A stretch of 32,605 nt of DNA from positions 1 through 32,605 of the IMG/VR virus record IMGVR_UViG_3300044568_000831; one strand, 5' to 3'. Numbering within the stretch: the stretch's first letter is position 1; every line of letters starts with the position of its first letter. Position numbers and translations under genes: made by a program. The notes beneath the pieces were generated by a model. That model saw only the letters and a list, made by a program, of their open reading frames with translations, was not told the DNA's origin and did no database searches. The DNA is from a virus. This document shows positions 1 to 7,720 of the stretch, piece by piece.

Positions 1-842
1 TTTCCGACGGTCGCAACCATTTTACTCACACTCATGATAGTAGCCAACTTTATACTATCAATGACGTTAATCCATACGTTGAAGCCTTCTTCAAGTGGTG
101 GGAATCAGACCTACACAAGACGCTCAAAGAACTACGAATCACCGGAGGAGAGCCACTCATGTCAGGATACACATGGCGACTCATCGAATGGTTCAAAGAT
201 CACCGAGGCGAGAGTAAAACACGGCTTGCTATAAACAGCAATCTAGGATTTGAACAAGATAAATTAGAGAGACTATTAGATGCTACAGAAGGTATTGAAC
301 TGGATCTATACACCAGTAATGAAAGCATTGGTAGACACGCAATATATATACGTGATGGCCTGGATTGGGATCAATGGTGCGGTAATGTTGATTATCTATT
401 GGCTAGTGGTCGCCTGCGTGGACTACATGTCATGTGTACCATAAACGCCTTATGCCTAATTAGCTTGCCAGAGTTCTTAGGAATGATTATTAAACTTAAA
501 CAGAAACATGGTAAAGATGCAATTAACTTTAGTCTAAACATCTTACGCTTTCCTAGCTTTCAGAGCCCATTGGTATTGCCATTAGAAGTGCGTGACGAAT
601 GTGTTAGCCAATTGATTCCGCTGAGTGATCTCAATGTAGATACATTACATGAATTTGAAATTAATCAAATTGGTAGATTGGTTAAATATCTAAGGGCAGT
701 GGATAGCCCACACAATGGAGCATTAAGTAAAGAAATCCTACAACGTGACTTTAAGAACTTTTACGAGCAGTATGATCAACGCCGAGCCAAGAACTTTAGA
801 CATACATTTCCACAATTAACAGAATGGTACGATACGCTATGA
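1..842 (+). CDS. Twitch-type radical SAM protein, 5'-truncated by window edge
   Basis: The frame is open from base 3 to the TGA at 840-842, so about 279 C-terminal residues are visible and the start lies outside the window. The motif RITGGEPL (visible residues 45-52) is the GGEP SAM-binding motif of radical SAM enzymes, and it is shared with the three complete paralogues downstream. The CX3CX2C cluster that binds the catalytic [4Fe-4S] must lie upstream of base 1. The C-terminal half is diverged and has no auxiliary cysteine cluster that I can see. An ATG at 159 exists in frame, but it falls just after GGEPL and would remove the core of the enzyme, so it is not the start. The stop overlaps the next ATG (ATGA). 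Substrate unknown; radical SAM membership is inferred from the motif and the paralogues. Confidence 0.8.
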   Translation, partial: SDGRNHFTHTHDSSQLYTINDVNPYVEAFFKWWESDLHKTLKELRITGGEPLMSGYTWRLIEWFKDHRGESKTRLAINSNLGFEQDKLERLLDATEGIELDLYTSNESIGRHAIYIRDGLDWDQWCGNVDYLLASGRLRGLHVMCTINALCLISLPEFLGMIIKLKQKHGKDAINFSLNILRFPSFQSPLVLPLEVRDECVSQLIPLSDLNVDTLHEFEINQIGRLVKYLRAVDSPHNGALSKEILQRDFKNFYEQYDQRRAKNFRHTFPQLTEWYDTL

Positions 843-2158
843 CAGATAAAGAAAAAGATTATTACGCAAACTATAACTACAATGATCGTAAACCGGTTTA
901 CATCAGTGAAGATGAGTTAACTGAACAACAAAAGCATCGATTGATTAAAAGTGATGTATTTTGTATTGTTCCGTGGGTTCATATGCATGCTCTACCAAAT
1001 GGGCGTGCTCATCCTTGCTGTATAGGAGATTTTGAATTACCAATTGGTGATGTTAAAAAAGATTCTATGGAAACTGTGTGGAATAGTAAAGAGTATAGGG
1101 CTATGCGCACAAATATGCTAGAAGAAAAACCATGTAAAGAATGTTCTCGATGCTACGAACAAGAGCAATCAGGATTTGTAAGTATGCGCAATAGCTTAAA
1201 CAAAAACTTTGGTCACCACATTCCGTTAGTCGATAAAACTAATACCGATGGATCATTGGATGAATTCAAATTATATTATTATGATATAAGATTTAGTAAT
1301 TTATGCAATATGAGCTGTCGTACCTGCGGAAGTATCTTTAGTAGTAGCTGGTATGGAGAAGATATTAAAATGTACGGTAAATCTGATAATCCACAGATTA
1401 TGTTTGCAGGACGAACAGAAACAGACATGTGGGAACAAATGTTGCCACATATACCAAATATTGAACAAATATATTTTGCAGGTGGTGAGCCGTTGATCAT
1501 GGAGGAGCATTATAATATTCTTAAAGAACTTGTCCGCCAAGAAAGATTTGATGTTAGATTAGTATATAATACTAACTTTAGTCGATTAAATCTTAAAAAC
1601 GAAAATGTATTAGATTATTGGAAATTATTTAAGAGTGTCAGTGTTGGAGCGAGTCTCGATGGCATGGGGGAACGTGCTGAGTATATTCGTAAAGGAACAA
1701 AGTGGGATGACATTGTGCGGAATAGAGAGCAAATGATGGAAATTTGTCCTAAGGTAGATTTCTATATTAGTTCAACGGTTAGTCTTTACAATGTAGGACA
1801 TGTTCCTGATTTTCATAGAGATTGGGTAAACAAAGGATTGATAAAACCACAAGATTGGAATATTAACATATTACAATATTCTGAAAGAGATCGTATTGAT
1901 GTGTTGCCAAAAGTTTATAAAGACGAATTAACTAAAAAAATATTAGAACATATATATTGGCTTGGTCCTAAGGATCATCTGAAACGTGCTACCAATGGAT
2001 ATAAATCATTATTGACATTTATGAATGGAGATGACAAGAGCCATTTATTAAAAGAGTTTTTTCGTGTAAATGATCTCATGGATGTTCATCGTCGAGAAAG
2101 ATTTGTAAAAGTATTCCCGGAATATGAAGAGCTGAGATCATATGTCAACGCTTCCTGA
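839..2158 (+). CDS. Twitch-domain radical SAM protein
   Basis: A 439-residue protein. CX3CX2C lies at C156/C160/C163 (CNMSCRTC) and binds the SAM-cleaving [4Fe-4S] cluster; GGEP is at 215-218. The N-terminal part carries C42, C60-C61, C99, C102 and C105, the layout of an N-terminal twitch/SPASM-like auxiliary cluster domain. The ATG at 839 forms an ATGA overlap with the preceding stop and is preferred over the in-frame ATG at 824. It is second of four related radical SAM genes in a row, which points to tandem duplication with specialisation. The family uses SAM to form a 5'-deoxyadenosyl radical. The substrate is unknown; a glycan, a peptide or a small metabolite are all possible given the neighbours. 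Confidence 0.9.
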   Translation: MTDKEKDYYANYNYNDRKPVYISEDELTEQQKHRLIKSDVFCIVPWVHMHALPNGRAHPCCIGDFELPIGDVKKDSMETVWNSKEYRAMRTNMLEEKPCKECSRCYEQEQSGFVSMRNSLNKNFGHHIPLVDKTNTDGSLDEFKLYYYDIRFSNLCNMSCRTCGSIFSSSWYGEDIKMYGKSDNPQIMFAGRTETDMWEQMLPHIPNIEQIYFAGGEPLIMEEHYNILKELVRQERFDVRLVYNTNFSRLNLKNENVLDYWKLFKSVSVGASLDGMGERAEYIRKGTKWDDIVRNREQMMEICPKVDFYISSTVSLYNVGHVPDFHRDWVNKGLIKPQDWNINILQYSERDRIDVLPKVYKDELTKKILEHIYWLGPKDHLKRATNGYKSLLTFMNGDDKSHLLKEFFRVNDLMDVHRRERFVKVFPEYEELRSYVNAS

Positions 2159-3356
2159 GAAAATTTGTATACTCCCCTGGATTAGTGTTGAAACTAGTCC
2201 TATAGGAACCGCACGTCCTTGCTGTCTGGCTAAAGATGAAATAACCTATTTTGATGAGCAAGGATTTGAACATAAATTTAATCTTAAGACTCATACATTA
2301 GAAGAAATTTATCACAGTCGGTATATGCAGATCCTGCGCAGAGATTTCTTGTATGGGAAGAAGCCTGAAACATGCCAGCGTTGTTGGGATGAAGAAGCCG
2401 CTGGTCGTATAAGCAAGCGAATGAACAGCCGCATTAGATTGAAAGAGTATTATGATCAAGTTGATTGGAATAATCTCAATCCTGATCAACTATGGTTTAT
2501 TGATCTTAAACTAGGTAATATCTGTAATCTTAAGTGTCGTATATGTGGCAGTTGGTCAAGCAGTAAGTGGGCTAAAGAAGAAATAGATTATATACCAGGT
2601 ATAGATCGCAAAACACATCTTGCTTATAAATTCCTACAAGCAGGAGCATGGCCAAGAGAAAATGAATTGTTTTGGGAAAACTTAAAAACATTATTACCCA
2701 ATATCAAGTATTTTGAATTTACCGGCGGTGAGCCATTCCTAATAGAACAACATTTTGAACTATTGCGTTACGCAGTTGAAACAGGTAACAGCAAACATAT
2801 TGAAATACATTACAACACCAACGGAACGGTATTTCCAGAACAAGCAGAGTTATGGAGTAAGTTTAAGCAAGTTGAGATAGCATTTAGTATTGACAATACA
2901 GAAGCTCGTTTTGAATACGAACGCTATGGTGCAAACTGGCTTGAAGTACAAGACAATCTAAGACGATTTAACGAACTACGCAGTGCTAAGATATCAACAC
3001 AGTTATGTACTACAATGAACATACAGAATGTCTATTACTTACCAGAAATATGCGATTGGATTTCAACACAGACATTTGATCACATTTACTTTAATATGTT
3101 GCATGATCCGTGGCACATGTGTATTAGTAAGATGACAGCACCCGCACAAAAGTTAGTCATTGATAGATTAACCACACACGAGTTTAGTCCTAAACATCGT
3201 GCAGAAATGTTGCGTATAGTGAAATTTATTAACAACGGTGAAGGCAGCGACGGTAAAGAATTTTTGCGTAAAATGCAAACTACAGATGAATACAGAGAAC
3301 AAAGTTTCTTAGATTCACATACTGAGATAGCCAAGGCAATGGGATATGAACGTTAA
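2142..3356 (+). CDS. Twitch-domain radical SAM protein
   Basis: A 404-residue protein. The N-terminal cysteines C9, C27-C28, C78 and C81 match the auxiliary-cluster pattern of the neighbouring paralogues. The catalytic CX3CX2C is at C128/C132/C135 (CNLKCRIC) and GGEP is at 195-198. It starts 17 bases inside the preceding gene and its own end overlaps the next gene by 11 bases, so the genes are likely translationally coupled. Compared with the paralogue at 839 it lacks about 35 N-terminal residues before the first cysteine motif (CILPW versus CIVPW), which shows that the conserved fold begins there. Substrate unknown. Confidence 0.9.
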   Translation: MSTLPEKICILPWISVETSPIGTARPCCLAKDEITYFDEQGFEHKFNLKTHTLEEIYHSRYMQILRRDFLYGKKPETCQRCWDEEAAGRISKRMNSRIRLKEYYDQVDWNNLNPDQLWFIDLKLGNICNLKCRICGSWSSSKWAKEEIDYIPGIDRKTHLAYKFLQAGAWPRENELFWENLKTLLPNIKYFEFTGGEPFLIEQHFELLRYAVETGNSKHIEIHYNTNGTVFPEQAELWSKFKQVEIAFSIDNTEARFEYERYGANWLEVQDNLRRFNELRSAKISTQLCTTMNIQNVYYLPEICDWISTQTFDHIYFNMLHDPWHMCISKMTAPAQKLVIDRLTTHEFSPKHRAEMLRIVKFINNGEGSDGKEFLRKMQTTDEYREQSFLDSHTEIAKAMGYER

Positions 3357-3795
3357 TCAGTTATCGGCTAATGGATATTATATTACAGAAGTATTTAATG
3401 AAATACCTAATTTTACATTTACTGTTGATTCAATTCGTGGATTAAGACACGTGCATTACGTAGAAAATATAGAGTTTCTCAATGAGCTCATAACTTATTT
3501 TGATATGAGAGAAGTTCGAGGGGTTGAGATTTGGCGAGATTACCCAGGATATGAAAATCATTATCATGTTGATGATTATACTCTGGTAGAAAATATAGCA
3601 ATATTGTATCTAGGCGGAACTAATACTCCTAATATGGGTACTGGATATATTGAAGAAGACCAAGAATTTCAAATTAATTATAAATTAAATGACGGTCTGG
3701 TCTTAAAGAATAGTAAAAATATTTTACACGGAATGATTGGTACGGTGACAGATGTTGAATATAGAACAGCACTTTATTTTAATTGGAAATCGTAA
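3346..3795 (+). CDS. Putative 2OG-Fe(II) oxygenase
   Basis: A 149-residue protein. H74-V-D76, H128 and R140 have the order and spacing of the HxD...H facial triad and the 2-oxoglutarate-binding arginine of small 2OG-Fe(II) dioxygenases. The C-terminal end (RTALYFNW) fits the last core strand of that fold. Such enzymes hydroxylate or otherwise oxidise a substrate using O2 and 2-oxoglutarate. It sits between two radical SAM genes, overlapping the first by 11 bases and meeting the next in a TAATG, so it probably acts in the same pathway. The call rests on motif spacing only; other cupin-like proteins are possible. Confidence 0.6.
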   Translation: MNVNQLSANGYYITEVFNEIPNFTFTVDSIRGLRHVHYVENIEFLNELITYFDMREVRGVEIWRDYPGYENHYHVDDYTLVENIAILYLGGTNTPNMGTGYIEEDQEFQINYKLNDGLVLKNSKNILHGMIGTVTDVEYRTALYFNWKS

Positions 3796-5111
3796 TGCAG
3801 GAAAACCCTAAGACACTGTGCTTGGCACCCTGGGTACACACGTACCTAAGTCCACAAACTGAACGTCGTATGTGCTGTGCTAGTCGCGAGCCTGCACAAA
3901 ACTTTACACAGTATATTGATACTAAAGCTGGCACAGGCAAGTACATTCCTATCACACTTGAAGAACACTGGAACGGCGATCATATGAAAAGTGTACGCCG
4001 TCGTATGATGGCAGGTGAAACCTTGCCTGAATGTGAAGTATGTAACGACAAATTACTTAATACAGACGTTTACCGTAGTTATTTTGATCAGATGTTCAAT
4101 GATAAGTATTCTAGTATATGGGACACAACAGACGCAGAGGGGAATACTACTATGCGGCCTGTAAGTTGGGATTATCGTTTTAGTAATCTATGTAACTTTA
4201 AGTGTCGCATGTGTGGTGATATGTTGTCTAGTGCGTGGGAATCTGAACAAAGGCAACATAACATGATCAATTGGGATAATCCAAAAAATAATTGGATGCG
4301 CCCGGAAGTTAAAAGCGAAATTGAAAAGTTCCAGAGCTCAGTTATTGAGCAAGAGTTCGCTACCGCAGTGGAGGAACATCGAATCGAGGAAGTATATTGG
4401 GTAGGCGGAGAGCCTCTAATGTACGAACAACATTGGCGATATATGCACCGCATTGTTGAACTGGGAGATGGACCAAATGTTTACGCTAGATACAATACTA
4501 ATCTTAGTCGCATCAACTATCGCGGCATCAATCTCTGCACTGATATTTTGGCTAGGCTACGTGACTGGCAAATCTGCGCAAGCCTCGATGGTACGGGAGC
4601 AATTGGAGAGTATATCCGAACAGGTCTTGACTATGAAGCGTGGCTTGCAAACTTTCAGGAAGTTGTTCGCGTCTCTACTCACCGTAGACAAGCACGAATA
4701 GACTTTACACTTACCCTACCGGGTATGTTCGAACTTCGTAATATTGAGAAGTTATCTACAGAATTGGGCGTAGACATACTTGCTAAAGTAGTCTTTAGTT
4801 TTAGCCCGGATATTATCTTGTCGCCCTTGGCCCTGCCCAAAGAGATATTACATCCTTGGATAGATGAACTACTGGTTGGCCAAGACCCTGCAGGACACCT
4901 GCAAAATAGCTCACTAAGGGACATATTAATCCAACTTAAAACACGCCCAACCTTTCAAGAACAATATCCAGATACCTGGCAACTAGCTCTTGCTCAGGGC
5001 AAACACCGCATGCTACAATTAGAGAGTATTCGTAATGACGAGTTAACTCTTGCTGACATTCTATTAGAAAGGAAACCTGCTTTTGAATGGTATCAATCAA
5101 TCAACTGTTAA
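3795..5111 (+). CDS. Twitch-domain radical SAM protein
   Basis: A 438-residue protein. The auxiliary-type cysteines are C9, C27-C28, C80 and C83. The catalytic CX3CX2C is at C133/C137/C140 (CNFKCRMC) and GGEP is at 204-207. The chosen ATG at 3795 overlaps the preceding TAA (TAATG); an in-frame TTG at 3783 is less likely. It is the fourth radical SAM gene of the cluster, and its N-terminal LCLAPWVHTYLSP matches the corresponding segments of its paralogues. The end overlaps the next gene by 29 bases. Substrate unknown. An 82-codon open frame lies inside this gene in another frame and is discussed among the findings. Confidence 0.9.
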   Translation: MQENPKTLCLAPWVHTYLSPQTERRMCCASREPAQNFTQYIDTKAGTGKYIPITLEEHWNGDHMKSVRRRMMAGETLPECEVCNDKLLNTDVYRSYFDQMFNDKYSSIWDTTDAEGNTTMRPVSWDYRFSNLCNFKCRMCGDMLSSAWESEQRQHNMINWDNPKNNWMRPEVKSEIEKFQSSVIEQEFATAVEEHRIEEVYWVGGEPLMYEQHWRYMHRIVELGDGPNVYARYNTNLSRINYRGINLCTDILARLRDWQICASLDGTGAIGEYIRTGLDYEAWLANFQEVVRVSTHRRQARIDFTLTLPGMFELRNIEKLSTELGVDILAKVVFSFSPDIILSPLALPKEILHPWIDELLVGQDPAGHLQNSSLRDILIQLKTRPTFQEQYPDTWQLALAQGKHRMLQLESIRNDELTLADILLERKPAFEWYQSINC

Positions 5112-6249
5112 AGTAACCCTGCGTAATCCGTTAGATCACAAGGATCTATTAGATTATTATATTGTACCTGATGATCATCAGCTAGCACAAGATTGGATAA
5201 CGGCTCTTAAAACTACTTTACAAAATAAAAAACTTGTTGAAAAGAATTTTTGTTTTTTAGGATTCCCTAACACTGCTCGCACATTAGAATATCTATGCGA
5301 CGAATTAAATTCAGCAGTTGAAACGATCAATCGTTTTGATTTTACGGAACACGGCTTAGATAATTATGTCATTGAAGAATGGTTCCATCCAAACACTGTG
5401 CGGTTCCCTGATACATATACGGTTGAAGGCACAGTGATGTCAGCAGACCTTGGTGGCCGCAGACGACATATTGGATTAGAACCTAAGCATACAATATTAA
5501 ATCAATTGCATAATCATTTTGAACGCTTACAAGGTACAGTGACTGATTTAAGTCCGTACTATAAAGTTGCTGACTACGCAACAAAATATGCTATCCGACA
5601 ACTAAACATTATTTGTCATGAGATGGAAAATAATATTTTAAGTCAACGCAAAGCATTAGTAAATCCTACATGGATACGCCCAACACAGATTACTACATTT
5701 TTAGCTGCAGATCGTTATCCTTTAACTGATGAACATAGACAAGGATTTGTTACCAATGGTTATGATCGTAGATTTGCTCATGTTTATATGCATTGGACTC
5801 AAATAGGTAAAACTTACTTTGAAGTATGGCGTGATGAAGGAGCTCCTAGACTAGATTCTACAGTATGCGAAGCAATTACCAATTTAGAGTATTACAGCGG
5901 TGAATTTGATGTTGAGTGGGGTAAAGATGTTACAATTGAAATGGAGCATCCGTGGCATAATAAAGAACAGCAACAGTTCAAAGATTGGTTGATTGAAAAT
6001 AATTTAGATCCCTCCGATGCCACACTTAGTCTAGGATATTTACCTTTAGGACATATAGATCTTCTACGTAGTTTTGGCACTACAGATATGTTTGCAGTAT
6101 GGAATCAATTGAGTCAACATCTTGATATCTACAGTATTGAAGTTGATGGAATTAAACACACATTTGAATACTGTTGGACTGATGCAGATTATAAGCAACA
6201 ACAAATTGATATGATGAGACCAGGATATGATTTTAGTAGCCGGGGGTGA
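5083..6249 (+). CDS. Unknown 388-residue protein
   Basis: I do not recognise a family. The protein is soluble-looking, rich in aromatic and acidic residues, with no signal peptide or membrane segment. A conspicuous stretch LNQLHNHFERLQG (139-151) looks like a conserved helix, and several His/Trp-rich segments follow (for example WIRPTQITTF and HVYMHWTQIGK). The start is probably the TTG at 5083: an AGGA-type ribosome binding site lies about 9 nt upstream, and the nearby ATG at 5087 is in another frame that stops after nine codons. It overlaps the preceding radical SAM gene by 29 bases and the next SGNH gene by 23. Its place in the cluster suggests a dedicated pathway role, but no function can be assigned. 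Confidence 0.7.
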   Translation: MNGINQSTVKVTLRNPLDHKDLLDYYIVPDDHQLAQDWITALKTTLQNKKLVEKNFCFLGFPNTARTLEYLCDELNSAVETINRFDFTEHGLDNYVIEEWFHPNTVRFPDTYTVEGTVMSADLGGRRRHIGLEPKHTILNQLHNHFERLQGTVTDLSPYYKVADYATKYAIRQLNIICHEMENNILSQRKALVNPTWIRPTQITTFLAADRYPLTDEHRQGFVTNGYDRRFAHVYMHWTQIGKTYFEVWRDEGAPRLDSTVCEAITNLEYYSGEFDVEWGKDVTIEMEHPWHNKEQQQFKDWLIENNLDPSDATLSLGYLPLGHIDLLRSFGTTDMFAVWNQLSQHLDIYSIEVDGIKHTFEYCWTDADYKQQQIDMMRPGYDFSSRG

Positions 6250-6985
6250 TAGTTTTGTTTGGGGATTAGAGTTGGCTGATTGTGCTCATTCGGGCCCTAA
6301 CGGATATAGTCAAAAAACATTCCCAGCCTTGTTAGCACAGGGCATGGACTATCATTGTGTTGCTTATCCAGGCAATGCTAACAGTGCTATTAGTAGATCA
6401 GTGATGACGGCATGTGAAATATTGAAAGATGTTGCTGTGTTGGTTAATTGGACATTTCCACAACGTTATGATTTTAGATTTAATTACGACACACTTAAAG
6501 AAACATCACCGTGGTACAGCATACATTCACACTACCCAACTGATGAACCATTGGATAATATAAGTAATTCAGACCTAGTAAAAGACTTTGCTCGGACATT
6601 TTACAAGCATGTAGGCAACAATGAATACTATGAACTATATTCAACGTTAAAAGAAATATTATTTTTACAATTGTATCTTAAATCTAAAAATATTCCTTAT
6701 TTGTTTACCACAGCTGATAATAGTTATTATGATCACGAAAATTATCTAAGATCAAAAGATACAGAGTTAGAATCACTGTATAATCAAGTTACATGGAATA
6801 ATTGGTATTTCTTTGAAAAAGGTACAGAAGCTAATGAAACTCTTGCACCAAGAGGCTTTTATCAATGGGCTGTAGAAAATAAGTACAAAGTAGGTATTGG
6901 AGGGCATCCGTTAGAACAAGCACACAGTGATGCCGCAGCGTTAATTAAGGAGAAATTTGATGAATTGGTTACGAAATATATATAA
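6227..6985 (+). CDS. SGNH/GDSL-hydrolase-like protein
   Basis: A 252-residue protein. Block I is GGDSFVWG with the putative nucleophile S9, and a C-terminal block V-like GGHPLEQAH places a candidate catalytic His at 227. These are hallmarks of SGNH hydrolases, which include acyl esterases and O-acetyl transfer domains. The usual DxxH is reduced to GxxH-like spacing, so the catalytic acid is uncertain. There is no signal peptide, so it should act in the cytoplasm of the infected cell. It overlaps the preceding unknown gene by 23 bases. A second SGNH protein follows at 7058 and a third lies at 29841. Confidence 0.65.
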   Translation: MILVAGGDSFVWGLELADCAHSGPNGYSQKTFPALLAQGMDYHCVAYPGNANSAISRSVMTACEILKDVAVLVNWTFPQRYDFRFNYDTLKETSPWYSIHSHYPTDEPLDNISNSDLVKDFARTFYKHVGNNEYYELYSTLKEILFLQLYLKSKNIPYLFTTADNSYYDHENYLRSKDTELESLYNQVTWNNWYFFEKGTEANETLAPRGFYQWAVENKYKVGIGGHPLEQAHSDAAALIKEKFDELVTKYI

Positions 6986-7061
6986 TCGTATCAGATTAGA
7001 AATTGCATACCGTAAGAAATTAAAAGAACTACGTAAAAGAGATCCATTTATCTACAAATGA
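6960..7061 (+). CDS. 33-residue basic mini-protein
   Basis: A short reading frame between the two SGNH genes. An AAGGAG ribosome binding site lies 7 nt before its ATG, the strongest in this operon, and its TGA overlaps the next ATG (ATGA). The peptide begins MNWLRNIYNRIRLE and ends KRDPFIYK. It is strongly basic and amphipathic, probably one long helix with Arg and Lys on one face. It resembles small basic peptides I recall from marine T4-like phages, though I cannot verify that. It could be an adaptor or a membrane- or nucleic-acid-binding peptide. It starts 26 bases before the end of the preceding gene. Confidence 0.7.
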   Translation: MNWLRNIYNRIRLEIAYRKKLKELRKRDPFIYK

Positions 7062-7720
7062 AAATTTTAGCAATAGGATGTAGTTTTACTTTTGGGTCTG
7101 AATTGCCTGATGATATAGGTGGAACGGCGTATGATAAACTGCCTAGTCAATTGGCTTTCCCGTCAATATTAGGAAAAATGATCAATGCTGAAGTAACAAA
7201 TTTAGGTTTACCAGCTGGAAGTAATAGCAGAACATTCAGACTGGCAGTTGATCAAACGTTGAAAGAAGACTACGATTTAGTGATTTGTGCTTGGACTGAC
7301 AATAGCAGAGCTGATTTTAGATATCAAGGTCGAGATCTAGGAACAACATCAAGCAGTACTTGGGCATTCAAAGAATTTCCTTGGATTGAAAATTATTATA
7401 AGTATCATCATGACGATGATCATAGTTGGCAAGTGTGGTTAACACAGGTAATAACCTTACAGAATCATTTCAAACTTAAGAATCAAAAATATGTGTTTTT
7501 AAGTTTAGATAAACCACTATTTGGTAAAGCAGATATTAGATTTTTACATTTGGTTAAAGAGGTTGATCCTATACATTATCTAGGATGGCCAAATATAGGA
7601 ATGACAACATGGATGGGCGATTGTCCTAAAGGCCCAAATGGACACCCATTGGAACTGGGACATCAACGAATAGCAGATAAAATCAATGAACATATTAGGC
7701 ATCTCGGCTGGATTTCATGA
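7058..7720 (+). CDS. SGNH/GDSL-hydrolase-like protein
   Basis: A 220-residue protein. The N-terminus MKILAIGCSFTFG is a block I with GCS replacing GDS (nucleophile S9). NGHPLELGHQRIAD near the C-terminus supplies the candidate catalytic His196 and the helix typical of block V. It differs from the neighbour at 6227 in length and sequence but shares the same block I and block V layout, so the two are probably paralogues with different substrates. Its ATG overlaps the stop of the 33-residue gene, and its end overlaps the carbamoyltransferase gene by 35 bases. The reaction could be deacylation or acyl transfer; the substrate is unknown. Confidence 0.65.
   Translation: MKILAIGCSFTFGSELPDDIGGTAYDKLPSQLAFPSILGKMINAEVTNLGLPAGSNSRTFRLAVDQTLKEDYDLVICAWTDNSRADFRYQGRDLGTTSSSTWAFKEFPWIENYYKYHHDDDHSWQVWLTQVITLQNHFKLKNQKYVFLSLDKPLFGKADIRFLHLVKEVDPIHYLGWPNIGMTTWMGDCPKGPNGHPLELGHQRIADKINEHIRHLGWIS

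Noticed and set aside
34-234. A 66-codon + strand frame at the left edge.
   Set aside because: It lies in another frame of the truncated radical SAM gene, whose GGEPL motif is in the other frame; the composition is not protein-like.
6960-7061. The 33-residue gene as a precursor peptide for the radical SAM enzymes.
   Set aside because: It has no Cys and no leader/core division, and is separated from the radical SAM genes. It looks more like a small basic phage protein.
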